Shown here in pieces: positions 25,080-34,683 of a stretch of DNA of 64,000 bases. Source of the DNA: Nonomuraea sp. SYSU D8015 (GTDB lineage Bacteria > Actinomycetota > Actinomycetes > Streptosporangiales > Streptosporangiaceae); assembly GCF_008065375.1 (NCBI RefSeq), contig NZ_VJYI01000004.1, positions 186,001-250,000 of the forward strand, given 5' to 3'. The translations under genes were made by a program, and so were the position numbers. Position 1 is the first letter of the stretch; each line of letters opens with the position of its first letter. The notes beneath the pieces are model-generated. The model was not told the origin of the DNA. It saw only the letters and a list, made by a program, of their open reading frames with translations, and searched no databases.

Positions 25080-25100
25080 CCTGCCCTAGGTGAGGGCAGG
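25080..25100 (+). terminator. Hairpin in the spacer after the Gfo/Idh gene
   Basis: CCTGCCCT (25080-25087) and AGGGCAGG (25093-25100) form an 8-bp stem with a 5-nt loop. It lies in a 261-bp gene-free spacer (25007-25267) whose remainder is G-rich low-complexity DNA with repeated CCTCCGGCGGG segments; no other feature is visible there. Confidence 0.4.
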
Positions 25101-25267
25101 GGTCTCTCCGGGGTTCGTATGGGCGCGCGTCCAGTGGGTGGGGCGGCGAGGCCGCGCCCGGTGGGTCAGGCAGGGTGGCCTCCGGCGGGACGGACAGGGT
25201 CGCCTCCGGCGGGGCGGCCGGTGGATCGGGAAGGGGCTGGCCCGGTGGGGCGGACGTGGGTGGGTCC

Positions 25268-26344
25268 GTGGACCTGAACGGGCGCGTGTTCGGCGAGCTG
25301 GCCGGGATCGCCGCGCAACAGCTCGGGATCTACCCCGCGGCCGGGCCCGAGCTGCGGGCCGCGGCGCGGGAGGCACTCGGAGTGCTCGATCTGCGCGCCG
25401 ATGACGTGCGGGTCGAGCGGACCTGGACCGACGGGGACCTGGTAGGCGAGGAGCTGTCCTGGTCCGTCGGCTTCGGGTCGCGGACCCGGGCCTTCCTGCT
25501 ACGCCCCCGGGAAGCGTCCGGTCCGCTGCCCGGGGTGGTGGCGCTCCACTGCCACGCCGGGATGAAATGGGTCGGCAAGGAGAAGATCGCCGACGGCCCC
25601 GAAGGCCCTTCGCCGGAGGTCCGGCGGCTGCGTGAGGACATCTACGGCGGCCGCGCCTTCGCCAACGAGCTGGCCCGCCGCGGCTTCGCCGTCCTCGCGC
25701 ACGACGTGCTCGCGTGGGGCAGCCGCCGCTTCCCGCTGGACGTCGAGCCCAGCGGCGGGAACACGAGCGAGGAGTCCGGCGGGAGCGTGAGCGAGGCCGA
25801 CCGCTACGACCGCGCCGCGGCGCAGCACGAGCACGTCGTGGCCAAGCACTGCGCGGTGCTCGGCACGTCCTTCGCCGGCGTGGTGGCCGGCGAGGACCTC
25901 GCCGCCGCGGCCTATCTGCGCTCCCGGCCCGACGTCGGGCCGGTCGGATGCGCCGGGCTGTCCGGCGGCGGACTGCGGGCCGCGCTGCTCGGCGCCTTCG
26001 ACGAGGGCATCCGGGCGGTCGTCGTCGCCGCGATGGTCTCCTCCTACCGCGACATGCTCGGCGGGCACGTCGCCAAGCACACCTGGATGCTCTACCCGCC
26101 CGGCCTGCCGCGCCTCGGCGACTGGCCCGACCTGGTGGCGGCCCGCGCGCCCCAGCCCCTCATGGTCCAGTACGCCATGCGCGACGAGCTCTTCCCCGAG
26201 CCGGGCATGCGCCGCGCCCACGCCATCATCAGCGAGCGGTACGGGGACGGCGCGTACGAGGCGGTGTTCGCCGACGTGCCGCACAGCTTCGACGTGCCCA
26301 TGCAGGAGCGGGCCTTCGACTGGCTCGCCGGTCACCTCCGATGA
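25268..26344 (+). CDS. Alpha/beta hydrolase, acetyl-esterase/dienelactone-hydrolase-like
   Basis: A 358-residue serine hydrolase. The oxyanion region is PGVVALHCHAGMKWVGKEK, the nucleophile elbow is CAGLSGGGLRAALLGAF (GLSGG), the acid is in MVQYAMRDELFPEPG, and the His in FADVPHSFDVPMQ. Such proteins often remove acetyl or methyl-ester groups from plant-polymer fragments, which would fit the sugar-acid island. GTG 25268 is chosen because the frame upstream encodes only Gly/Ser/Arg-rich low-complexity residues; the ribosome site is weak, so the start is uncertain. Confidence 0.85.
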   Translation: MDLNGRVFGELAGIAAQQLGIYPAAGPELRAAAREALGVLDLRADDVRVERTWTDGDLVGEELSWSVGFGSRTRAFLLRPREASGPLPGVVALHCHAGMKWVGKEKIADGPEGPSPEVRRLREDIYGGRAFANELARRGFAVLAHDVLAWGSRRFPLDVEPSGGNTSEESGGSVSEADRYDRAAAQHEHVVAKHCAVLGTSFAGVVAGEDLAAAAYLRSRPDVGPVGCAGLSGGGLRAALLGAFDEGIRAVVVAAMVSSYRDMLGGHVAKHTWMLYPPGLPRLGDWPDLVAARAPQPLMVQYAMRDELFPEPGMRRAHAIISERYGDGAYEAVFADVPHSFDVPMQERAFDWLAGHLR

Positions 26345-26345
26345 C

Positions 26346-26379
26346 GTGCCGCCGCCCGGCCTGCCACGGGCGGCGGCAC
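26346..26379. terminator. Bidirectional terminator, 13-bp stem
   Basis: GTGCCGCCGCCCG (26346-26358) and CGGGCGGCGGCAC (26367-26379) pair perfectly around an 8-nt loop. It fills the gap between the convergent hydrolase and glpV-like genes and should end both transcripts. Confidence 0.85.
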
Positions 26380-26384
26380 TCGCT

Positions 26385-28154
26385 CTAGTCCCCAGCCTTC
26401 CAGGTGGCGATGAGCTTGTCGTAGTCGACCGTGGCGGGCTTGCCGCGCTCGTCGGCCAGTTTCGCCACCGGCGCGCCGGGCTGGTCGTACCAGTACTGGG
26501 CGGTCTGCTCCGGGTTCAGCTTCGGCGCGCAGTCGCCGCCGTACTTGAGCCGCTCCAGCCGGGACAGGATGTCGTCCTGCTGCTTGGCCAGATTGTCCAT
26601 CGACTGCTGCGGCGTGGTCTCGCCGGTTACGGCGGTGGCCACGTTCTGCCACCAGAGCTGGGCGAGCTTGGGGTAGTCCGGCACGTTCGTCCCGGTCGGC
26701 GTCCACTGCACGCGGGCCGGAGAGGCGTAGAACTCGATCAGGCCGCCGTACTTCTTGGAGTTCTCGGCGAAGTACCGGCTCTTGATGTCGGAGTTTCTGA
26801 TGAAGGTCAGGCCGACGATCGACTTCTTCAGCGACACCGTCTTCGACGTGACGAACTGCGCGTACAGCCAGGCCGCGGCCCGGCGGTCCTTCGGCGTGCT
26901 GTTCAGCAGCGTCCACGAGCCCGCGTCCTGGTAGCCGAGCTTGTGGCCGTCCTTCCAGTACGCGCCGTGCGGGCTCGGCGCCATCCGCCACTTCGGCGTG
27001 CCGTCGCTGTTGACGACCGGCAGCCCCTCCTTGGTCATGTCGGCCGTGAACGCGGTGTACCAGAAGATCTGCTGGGCGATGTTGCCCTGCGCGGGCACCG
27101 GCCCGGACTCGCTGAAGTTCATGCCGGCGGCTTCCTTGGGCGCGTACTTCTTCAGCCACTCCACGTACTTGGTGAGCGCGTAGACGGACGCGGGCCCGTT
27201 GGTGTCGCCGCCGCGGGTGACCGAGGAGCCGACCGGGCGGCAGTTCTCGACCCTGATGCCCCAGTCGTCCACCGGCAGGCCGTTGGGGATGCCGGGGTCG
27301 CCGTTGCCGGCCATGGACAGCCAGGCGTCGGTGAAGCGCCAGCCCAGCGACGGGTCCTTCTTGCCGTAGTCCATGTGGCCGTAGACCTTCTTGCCGTCGA
27401 CGGTTCCGTTGCCGTTGACCTTGTTGGTGAAGAAGTCGGCGATGTCCTCGTAGGCCGCCCAGTTGACCGGGACGCCGAGCTCGTAGCCGTAGGCGTCCCT
27501 GAACTGCTTCTTGATGTCCGGGTCGGTGAACCAGTCGTAGCGGAACCAGTAGAGGTTCGCGAACTGCTGGTCGGGCAGCTGGTAGACCTTCTTGTCCGGG
27601 CCCGTGGTGAAGCTGATGCCGATGAAGTCGTTCAGGTCCAGCGTCGGCGAGGTGACGGCCTTGCCCTCACCGGCCATGTAGTCCGACAGCGGCACCACGT
27701 ACTTTCCGCGTGAGTGCGTGCCGATGAGGTCGGAGTCGTTGACGTAGGCGTCGTAGATGTTCTGGTTGCCCTGGATCTGGGTCTGGAGCTTCTCGATGAC
27801 GTCACCCTCCTGGATCAGGTCGTGCTTGATCTTGATCCCGGTGATCTCGGTGAACGCCTTCGCCAGCTTCTGGGACTCGTACTCGTGCGTGGTGATCGTC
27901 TCGGACACCACGTTGATCTGCATGCCGCGGTACGGCGCCGCGGCCTTGATGAACCAGTCCATCTCCGCGAGTTGCTGATCCTTGGACAGGGTGCTCGGCG
28001 TGAACTCCTCCGACACCCAGCGTTGCGCCGCCGCCTTCCCGTCGGCCTCCCTGAAGTCGCTCGACGGCCGCTGCGCGCCCTGGGCGCAGCCGGCGGCCAC
28101 GAGAACGAGCGCGGCCAGACCAACGGCCGCGGACCTGCCTGCCCGATGCCTCAT
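26385..28154 (-). CDS. glpV: ABC transporter substrate-binding lipoprotein, GlpV-like
   Basis: A 589-residue binding protein, longer than usual CUT1 proteins, as known for GlpV of the rhizobial-type glycerol importer. The signal peptide ends with lipobox LVAAGCAQG. The mature part has INVVSETITTHEYESQKLAKAFTEITGIKI and later GSWTLLNSTPKDRRAAAWLYAQFV. It is last in a six-gene unit whose order (two ATPases, two permeases, DUF2160 protein, binding protein) is that of glpSTPQUV. Glycerol is therefore the likely substrate; neither glycerol kinase nor glycerol-3-phosphate dehydrogenase is linked here. Confidence 0.88.
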   Translation of the reverse strand: MRHRAGRSAAVGLAALVLVAAGCAQGAQRPSSDFREADGKAAAQRWVSEEFTPSTLSKDQQLAEMDWFIKAAAPYRGMQINVVSETITTHEYESQKLAKAFTEITGIKIKHDLIQEGDVIEKLQTQIQGNQNIYDAYVNDSDLIGTHSRGKYVVPLSDYMAGEGKAVTSPTLDLNDFIGISFTTGPDKKVYQLPDQQFANLYWFRYDWFTDPDIKKQFRDAYGYELGVPVNWAAYEDIADFFTNKVNGNGTVDGKKVYGHMDYGKKDPSLGWRFTDAWLSMAGNGDPGIPNGLPVDDWGIRVENCRPVGSSVTRGGDTNGPASVYALTKYVEWLKKYAPKEAAGMNFSESGPVPAQGNIAQQIFWYTAFTADMTKEGLPVVNSDGTPKWRMAPSPHGAYWKDGHKLGYQDAGSWTLLNSTPKDRRAAAWLYAQFVTSKTVSLKKSIVGLTFIRNSDIKSRYFAENSKKYGGLIEFYASPARVQWTPTGTNVPDYPKLAQLWWQNVATAVTGETTPQQSMDNLAKQQDDILSRLERLKYGGDCAPKLNPEQTAQYWYDQPGAPVAKLADERGKPATVDYDKLIATWKAGD

Positions 28155-28172
28155 CGCATGGCTCCTCTTCTG

Positions 28173-28448
28173 TCAGCCCCATATCCCGATCACGACCACC
28201 ACCAGCACCGCACAGCCCAGCGCGAGCCACATGGACAGGTCGGTGACGGCCATCCAGCCGGCCAGCACGACCGCGGCGCTGATCAGGCCGATGTACAGCC
28301 GGTCGCCCCGGTCGGTCTCGATGCGCAGGAAACCTCGCCTGGCCACGGGAGGGGAGATGCGGGCCCAGACCGCCATGACGACGAGGAGCACGGCGAGCCC
28401 GATGAACACCAGCGCCGTGGGGAGGGTCCAGACCATCCATTCGAGCAT
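28173..28448 (-). CDS. glpU: DUF2160 small membrane protein, GlpU-like
   Basis: A 91-residue protein with three membrane helices: VWTLPTALVFIGLAVLLVVMAVW, LYIGLISAAVVLAGWMAV and LSMWLALGCAVLVVVVIGIW. The basic loop RRGFLRIETDRGDRLYIGLI is typical of DUF2160 proteins, which occur nearly always inside glp-type importer operons. Its function in the transporter is unknown. It sits 3 bp after the permease stop and 18 bp before the binding-protein gene. Confidence 0.88.
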   Translation of the reverse strand: MLEWMVWTLPTALVFIGLAVLLVVMAVWARISPPVARRGFLRIETDRGDRLYIGLISAAVVLAGWMAVTDLSMWLALGCAVLVVVVIGIWG

Positions 28449-28451
28449 TCG

Positions 28452-29273
28452 CTAAACCCTCCCGAGTGCGAATCCCTTGGCGATGTAATTCCGTACGAAC
28501 CAGATGACGATGGCGCCCGGGACGATCGTGAGCACCCCGGCCGTCGCCAGCAGGGCCCAGTCCACGCCGGCCGCGCTCACCGTCCTCGTCATCGTCGCCG
28601 CGATCGGTTTCGCGTTGACCGACGTGATCGTCCGCGCTATCAGCAGTTCGACCCAGCTGAACATGAAGCAGAAGAACAACGTCACGCCGATCGCGGAGCG
28701 GATCATCGGCAGGAAGATGCGGATGAAGAAACGGGGCAGTGAATAGCCGTCGATCGCCGCGGTCTCGTCGATTTCCCGGGGGATTCCCGACATGAATCCC
28801 TCGAGAATCCAGACCGCGAGCGGGACGTTGAAAAGCATGTGCGCGATGGCGACGCCGAGGTGCGTGTCGAACAACCCCACGCTCTGATAGATCTGGAAGA
28901 ACGGCAGCAGGAAGACCGCGGGCGGCGCCATGCGGTTGGTCAAGAGCCAGAAGAACAGGTGCTTGTCGCCGGCGAAACGGAAGCGCGAGAACGCGTACGC
29001 CGCGGGCAGCGCCACGATCAGTGACATCACCGCGTTCAGCGACGTGTAGATGATCGAGTTGAGGTAGCTCGAATACCACGACACGTCGGTGAAGAACGTG
29101 ACGTAGTTGTCGAAGGTCACGCGCTGCGGGATGAGCGAGAAGCTGCTCAGGATGTCCTCGTTCGGCCGGATCGACATGCCGAACATCCACAGCACCGGCA
29201 GCATGAGCGTGGCCACGTACAACCAGAAGACCGTGCGCGCCCAGGGGAGCCGCCGTCCTGTGGTCCTCGCCAT
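28452..29273 (-). CDS. glpQ: ABC transporter permease, GlpQ-like
   Basis: A 273-residue permease with six helices, beginning ARTVFWLYVATLMLPVLWMFGMSI and carrying the coupling loop DETAAIDGYSLPRFFIRIFLPMIRSAIG. ATG 29273 is chosen because GGGGAGG lies 8 nt upstream; that ribosome site overlaps the stop of the preceding permease gene, so translation is coupled. Ends with YIAKGFALGRV, the usual end of this permease type. Confidence 0.92.
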   Translation of the reverse strand: MARTTGRRLPWARTVFWLYVATLMLPVLWMFGMSIRPNEDILSSFSLIPQRVTFDNYVTFFTDVSWYSSYLNSIIYTSLNAVMSLIVALPAAYAFSRFRFAGDKHLFFWLLTNRMAPPAVFLLPFFQIYQSVGLFDTHLGVAIAHMLFNVPLAVWILEGFMSGIPREIDETAAIDGYSLPRFFIRIFLPMIRSAIGVTLFFCFMFSWVELLIARTITSVNAKPIAATMTRTVSAAGVDWALLATAGVLTIVPGAIVIWFVRNYIAKGFALGRV

Positions 29274-29278
29274 CGCGC

Positions 29279-31306
<2,028 letters not shown>

Positions 31307-31314
<8 letters not shown>

Positions 31315-32398
31315 GCAGGTCGACCTCCGCCGCGCTGGTGGACAGCAGCCGCCCGCCGGCCTCGTCGAAGACGAAGATGTGCGCGGGGTCCACGTACGCG
31401 ACCGTGGACTCCCCGGGCGTGAAGGGCCGGGTGCCGGGCAGGTGGGCGACCAGGTGGCGGCCGCCCTTCAGCAGCAGGTGCAGGAACGTCGCGCTGCCCG
31501 TGACCTCGGCGAGCCTGATCTCGGCGGGCAGCTCCAGCGCGCCGGGCCCGTCGCGGTCGATCCTGACCTGGTGGGGGCGGATGCCGAGCATGACGTCGTG
31601 CCCGGTGGCCTGCGCGCGGGGCGCGGGGAACGACGTGCCGAGGCACTCGATGCGGCCGTCGCGGACGACGCCGGGCAGCAGGTTGAGCGGGGGATCGCTG
31701 AGCGTCGCGGCCACCGCCAGCGTGGGCGGGTGGTCGTACATCTCGGCGACGTCGCCGGTGTGCTGCACCCGGCCCTCGCCCAGCACCACGGTCGGCGCGG
31801 CGAACGTCAGCGCCTCGTTGGGGTCGGCCGTGGAGTAGAGGACCACGCCGGGCGCGTCGGCGAACATGGCCTTGAGATCGGCCCTGAGCTGCTCGCGGAG
31901 CTTGAAGTCCAGGTTGGCGAGGGGCTCGTCCAGGAGCAGCACGTCCACGGGCCGGGCCAGGGCGCGGGCGATGGCGGTGCGCTGCTGCTGGCCGCCCGAC
32001 AGCTCGGCGGGCCGGCGGTCGAGCAGGCCGGCGATGCCCATGAGCTCGGCCACCTCGCGGACGCGCCGGTCGATCCCGTCCCCGCGGAACCGGGGGTCCA
32101 GGCGGAGCGGGGAGGCGATGTTCTCGTAGACCGTCAGCGACGGATAATTAATGAATTGCTGATAGACGAAGGCCACCGATCTTTTCCTTACGGAAATGCC
32201 GGTGACGTCTTTTCCGTTCACCGTCACCCGGCCGGAGTCCGGTGGCAGCAGACCGGCGGCGACCCGCATCAACGTCGTCTTCCCCGCGGTCATCGGGCCG
32301 ACGACGGTGGTCAATCCATTCGATAGTTCCAGGGTGATGTCGTCGAGCCAGGTCTCCCCGCGTTGCCGTACGGAGACGCCATCGAGAATCAGCGTCAC
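31307..32398 (-). CDS. glpS: ABC transporter ATPase, GlpS-like (H-loop His absent)
   Basis: A 363-residue nucleotide-binding subunit and first gene of the importer unit. Walker A is GPMTAGKTTL, the signature is intact (LSGGQQQRTAIARALA), Walker B is LLLDEPLANLD, but the H loop reads LYSTADPNEAL with Ala in place of the usual His. A TOBE-like C-terminal domain follows. GTG start at 32398, with AGAGGA 9 nt upstream. Paired with the partner ATPase (intact H loop, degenerate signature) it would give one complete and one crippled ATP site. Confidence 0.93.
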
Positions 32399-32425
32399 GT
32401 TCCCCGGTCCTCTCTACTTCCCTCC

Positions 32426-32453
32426 ATCTAACATGATCTGAAACCGCGTGCAA
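32426..32453 (-). promoter_or_regulatory. Promoter of the glp-type importer
   Basis: On the minus strand TTGCAC (32453-32448) and TTAGAT (32431-32426) are 16 bp apart, about 30 bp before the GTG start of the first ATPase gene. It lies in the 387-bp divergent region 32399-32785. Confidence 0.55.
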
Positions 32454-32501
32454 GGGGGGCTGACAAGGCCGGGAATCGAGATCGAGATGCGGGTGAACGG
32501 A

Positions 32502-32563
32502 TTTTGCTATCGCCTCCATGATGTCTTCGCTGGTCATGGCGGTTAATGGTGGCGATAGCAAAA
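32502..32563. repeat. Perfect 13-bp inverted repeat, 36-bp spacer
   Basis: TTTTGCTATCGCC (32502-32514) and GGCGATAGCAAAA (32551-32563) are exact reverse complements, their centres 49 bp apart. They stand between the importer promoter and the monooxygenase promoter. The AT-rich outer ends and helical spacing look like paired operator half-sites for a regulator that bends or loops DNA. No regulator gene is adjacent. Confidence 0.65.
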
Positions 32564-32703
32564 CATGGCGGCATAGGGCCATTCCCAGAATTTCTGTCGA
32601 GACCGGCCCGGCTTCGCGGCGTCTCATCCGCTCCCAGCGGTCCGGGAAATGGCGGGCGATCGTGGAGTCGCGCCCCGCTTCCTCCAGGTCAACAGCTGTA
32701 GGC

Positions 32704-32767
32704 CAACGAGTGTTGACATCTCGGTGTGGCAAGGCTAGCGTCAACGATTGTTGGCCAACTGATGTTG
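32704..32767 (+). promoter_or_regulatory. Monooxygenase promoter with three CAAC-N4-GTTG operators
   Basis: TTGACA (32713-32718) and TAGCGT (32736-32741) are 17 bp apart, an excellent promoter. Three inverted repeats CAAC-N4-GTTG cover it: 32704-32715 (over the -35), 32742-32753 (start site) and 32756-32767. Two of them are extended as GGCCAAC...GTTGAC. The pattern fits a MarR-type repressor; the broken marR gene beyond the monooxygenase is the obvious former partner. Confidence 0.75.
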
Positions 32768-32785
32768 ACCGCCGAGGAGAAGACA

Positions 32786-33925
32786 ATGATCACCACTGAC
32801 GTGCTCGTCGTCGGAGCCGGTCCCGTGGGGCTCACGGCCGCCGTCGTCCTGGCGCGGCTCGGCCACGACGTCGTCATCGTGGACGGGCAGGCCGAGGGCG
32901 CGAACACCTCCAGGGCCGCCGTCGTGCATTCCCGCACGCTGGAGCTGCTGGAACCGTACGGCGTCACGCCGGCGCTGGTCGGACGCGGGGTGCACGCGCC
33001 GAGGTTCACGATCAGGGATCGGGACCGGGTGCTGGTGGAGGTGCCCTTCGAGGGGCTGCCCACGTCGTACCCGTACACGCTGATGGTCTCGCAGGCCGAC
33101 ACCGAGGCGTACCTGCTGGCCCGGCTGAACGAGCTGGGCGTCGAGGTGGTGCGGCCCGCGCTGGTGACCGCCGTCGCCCAGGACGGCTCCGGCGTCACCG
33201 CCACCCTGGACGACGGGCGCTCGTTCCGCGCGTCCTACCTGGTGGGGGCCGACGGCATGCACAGCCTCGTCCGTGAGCGGTCCGGGATCGGCTTCGGCGG
33301 CGGCACCTACGCCGAGTCCTTCAGCCTCGCCGACGTACGTCTGAGCGGCGGGGTCCCGCCGGAGGAGGTCGTCCTGTACTTCTCGCCCGACGGGCTCGTG
33401 GTCGTGGCGCCGCTGCCCGGCGGGACGTACCGGATCGTGGCGACCGTGGACGAGGCGCCGAAGGACCCCGACGTGGCGTTCGTGCAGCGGCTGCTCGACA
33501 CCCGAGGGCCGAAGGCCGTGCCGGCCGTGGTGGAGGAGGTCGTGTGGGGCTCCCGCTTCCGCGTGCACCACCGCATCGCCGACACGTACAGGAACGGGCG
33601 GATCCTGCTCACGGGCGACGCCGCGCACGTGCACTCGCCCGCCGGCGGGCAGGGCATGAACCTCGGCATCGAGGACGCGGTGCTGGCGGGCGAGACCCTC
33701 TCGAAGGTGCTCAAGGGCGGCTCACCCGACCTCCTGGACGCCTACGCCGCCGCCCGCCGCCCGGTCGCCGAGAAGGTCGTCGGGCTGGCGAGCCGCCTCA
33801 CGGCCCTGGCCACCATGAGCGCGGCCCTCCGCCCGGTGCGCAACCTCGTGCTCGGCCTCGCCAGGCGGCTCCCGGCGGTGCGGCGCCGGCTGGCCTGGCA
33901 ACTGTCCGGACTGGACCGCCGTTGA
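32786..33925 (+). CDS. FAD-dependent aromatic monooxygenase (PheA/TfdB type)
   Basis: A 379-residue group A flavin monooxygenase. GxGxxG is VLVVGAGPVGLTAAVVLARLG, the DG motif is YLVGADGMHSLVRERSG, and the second FAD motif is RILLTGDAAHVHSPAGGQGMNLGIEDA. These enzymes hydroxylate phenols and similar rings with NAD(P)H and O2. It is shorter than typical 540-residue phenol hydroxylases because the C-terminal thioredoxin-like domain is absent, as in many antibiotic-modifying members. ATG 32786 follows GAGGAG. Substrate unknown. Confidence 0.92.
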   Translation: MITTDVLVVGAGPVGLTAAVVLARLGHDVVIVDGQAEGANTSRAAVVHSRTLELLEPYGVTPALVGRGVHAPRFTIRDRDRVLVEVPFEGLPTSYPYTLMVSQADTEAYLLARLNELGVEVVRPALVTAVAQDGSGVTATLDDGRSFRASYLVGADGMHSLVRERSGIGFGGGTYAESFSLADVRLSGGVPPEEVVLYFSPDGLVVVAPLPGGTYRIVATVDEAPKDPDVAFVQRLLDTRGPKAVPAVVEEVVWGSRFRVHHRIADTYRNGRILLTGDAAHVHSPAGGQGMNLGIEDAVLAGETLSKVLKGGSPDLLDAYAAARRPVAEKVVGLASRLTALATMSAALRPVRNLVLGLARRLPAVRRRLAWQLSGLDRR

Positions 33926-33961
33926 GTCCCGTCGCGGCCCTGCTGCTCATCGCTCCCGCGA

Positions 33962-34300
33962 TCACCCCTCAACGAGAGAGAAGACCTTGATGGCGAGGGT
34001 TTCGCGCCCGGCTGCCGACAGCGAGGCCCGGTAGCGGCGGCGGTCGGCCGGATCCCGATCCCGCTCGGTCAGCCCTTGTCCATGAGGCCGTCCATCAGCC
34101 GCGCCATGTCGCTCGGGTCCACCCCGAGCCGGGCGCCGACCTCTCGCTGGGCGGCGGAACCGACGTCGCCGAGCGCGGCCAGCACCGCGAACTCCCACAG
34201 GCTGAGCCCCGTCTCGTCCGCCAGCCGGTCGGCCAGGGCGCGCCGGTCGGCGACCCCGACCTTGTGCAGGACGAAGGTCGTCGTCTCCAGCAGGGCGGGC
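33962..34300 (-). pseudogene. Decayed MarR-family regulator
   Basis: Read leftward, the N-terminal part gives ALLETTTFVLHKVGVADRRALADRL and the helix-turn-helix EVGARLGVDPSDMARLMDGLMDKG, then TGA at 34069. Shifting one base continues LTERDRDPADRRRYRASLSAAGR, the MarR wing with its DPADRR signature, to a stop at 33962. So a 1-nt loss near 34072 breaks the frame. The gene also lacks its start (cut at about 34300) and its last helices. It probably once repressed the adjacent monooxygenase. Confidence 0.8.
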
Positions 34301-34301
34301 C

Positions 34302-34592
34302 CATTACCCCCGCCTGCTCGTGCGCGACTTCCCTGCCGCTCTCGCCTTCTATCAGGCGGTCCTGTCCGAGGTGTGCCACGTGGAGCCGGTGAAGATCCTG
34401 CCCGAGGCCGCCTACGCCAACTGGGACATCGGCGGCGAGGCCGGGCTGGTCCTGTACGGCCGCGACCGGATCGCACAGGTCGTCGGCACCGCGGGCCTGC
34501 CTTCCGCGGCCACCGCCGTCCAGGACGCGACGATGCTGGTGATGAAGGTGGGCGACGTGGAGGGCAATCTGATCGAGCTCCAGTCCTACTGA
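34302..34592 (+). pseudogene. Truncated VOC (glyoxalase-fold) gene
   Basis: The frame begins without a start codon as HYPRLLVRDFPAALAFYQAVL, the first beta-alpha unit of a VOC domain, and continues to AGLVLYGRDRIAQVVG. It ends with EGNLIELQSY, the universal C-terminal motif, but about 35 residues that should stand between MLVMKVGDV and EGNLIELQSY are missing. A GTG at 34320 could still start a 90-residue product; it would lack one metal-binding strand. Its 5' end is fused to the 5' end of the marR remnant. Confidence 0.75.
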
Positions 34593-34683
34593 CGGGCGTC
34601 CGGCGCCCTGCGTCTTGAGGTCGCGCCGGAGCCTCGGAGCGCCTCGGGTGCGTAGGCTGGGGGCGGACGTGGAAGGGGCGTGG

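Noticed and set aside
32148..32786. A 212-residue minus-strand protein across the glp-type/monooxygenase spacer
   Set aside because: Composition shows no family features and it overlaps promoters and operators of both units.
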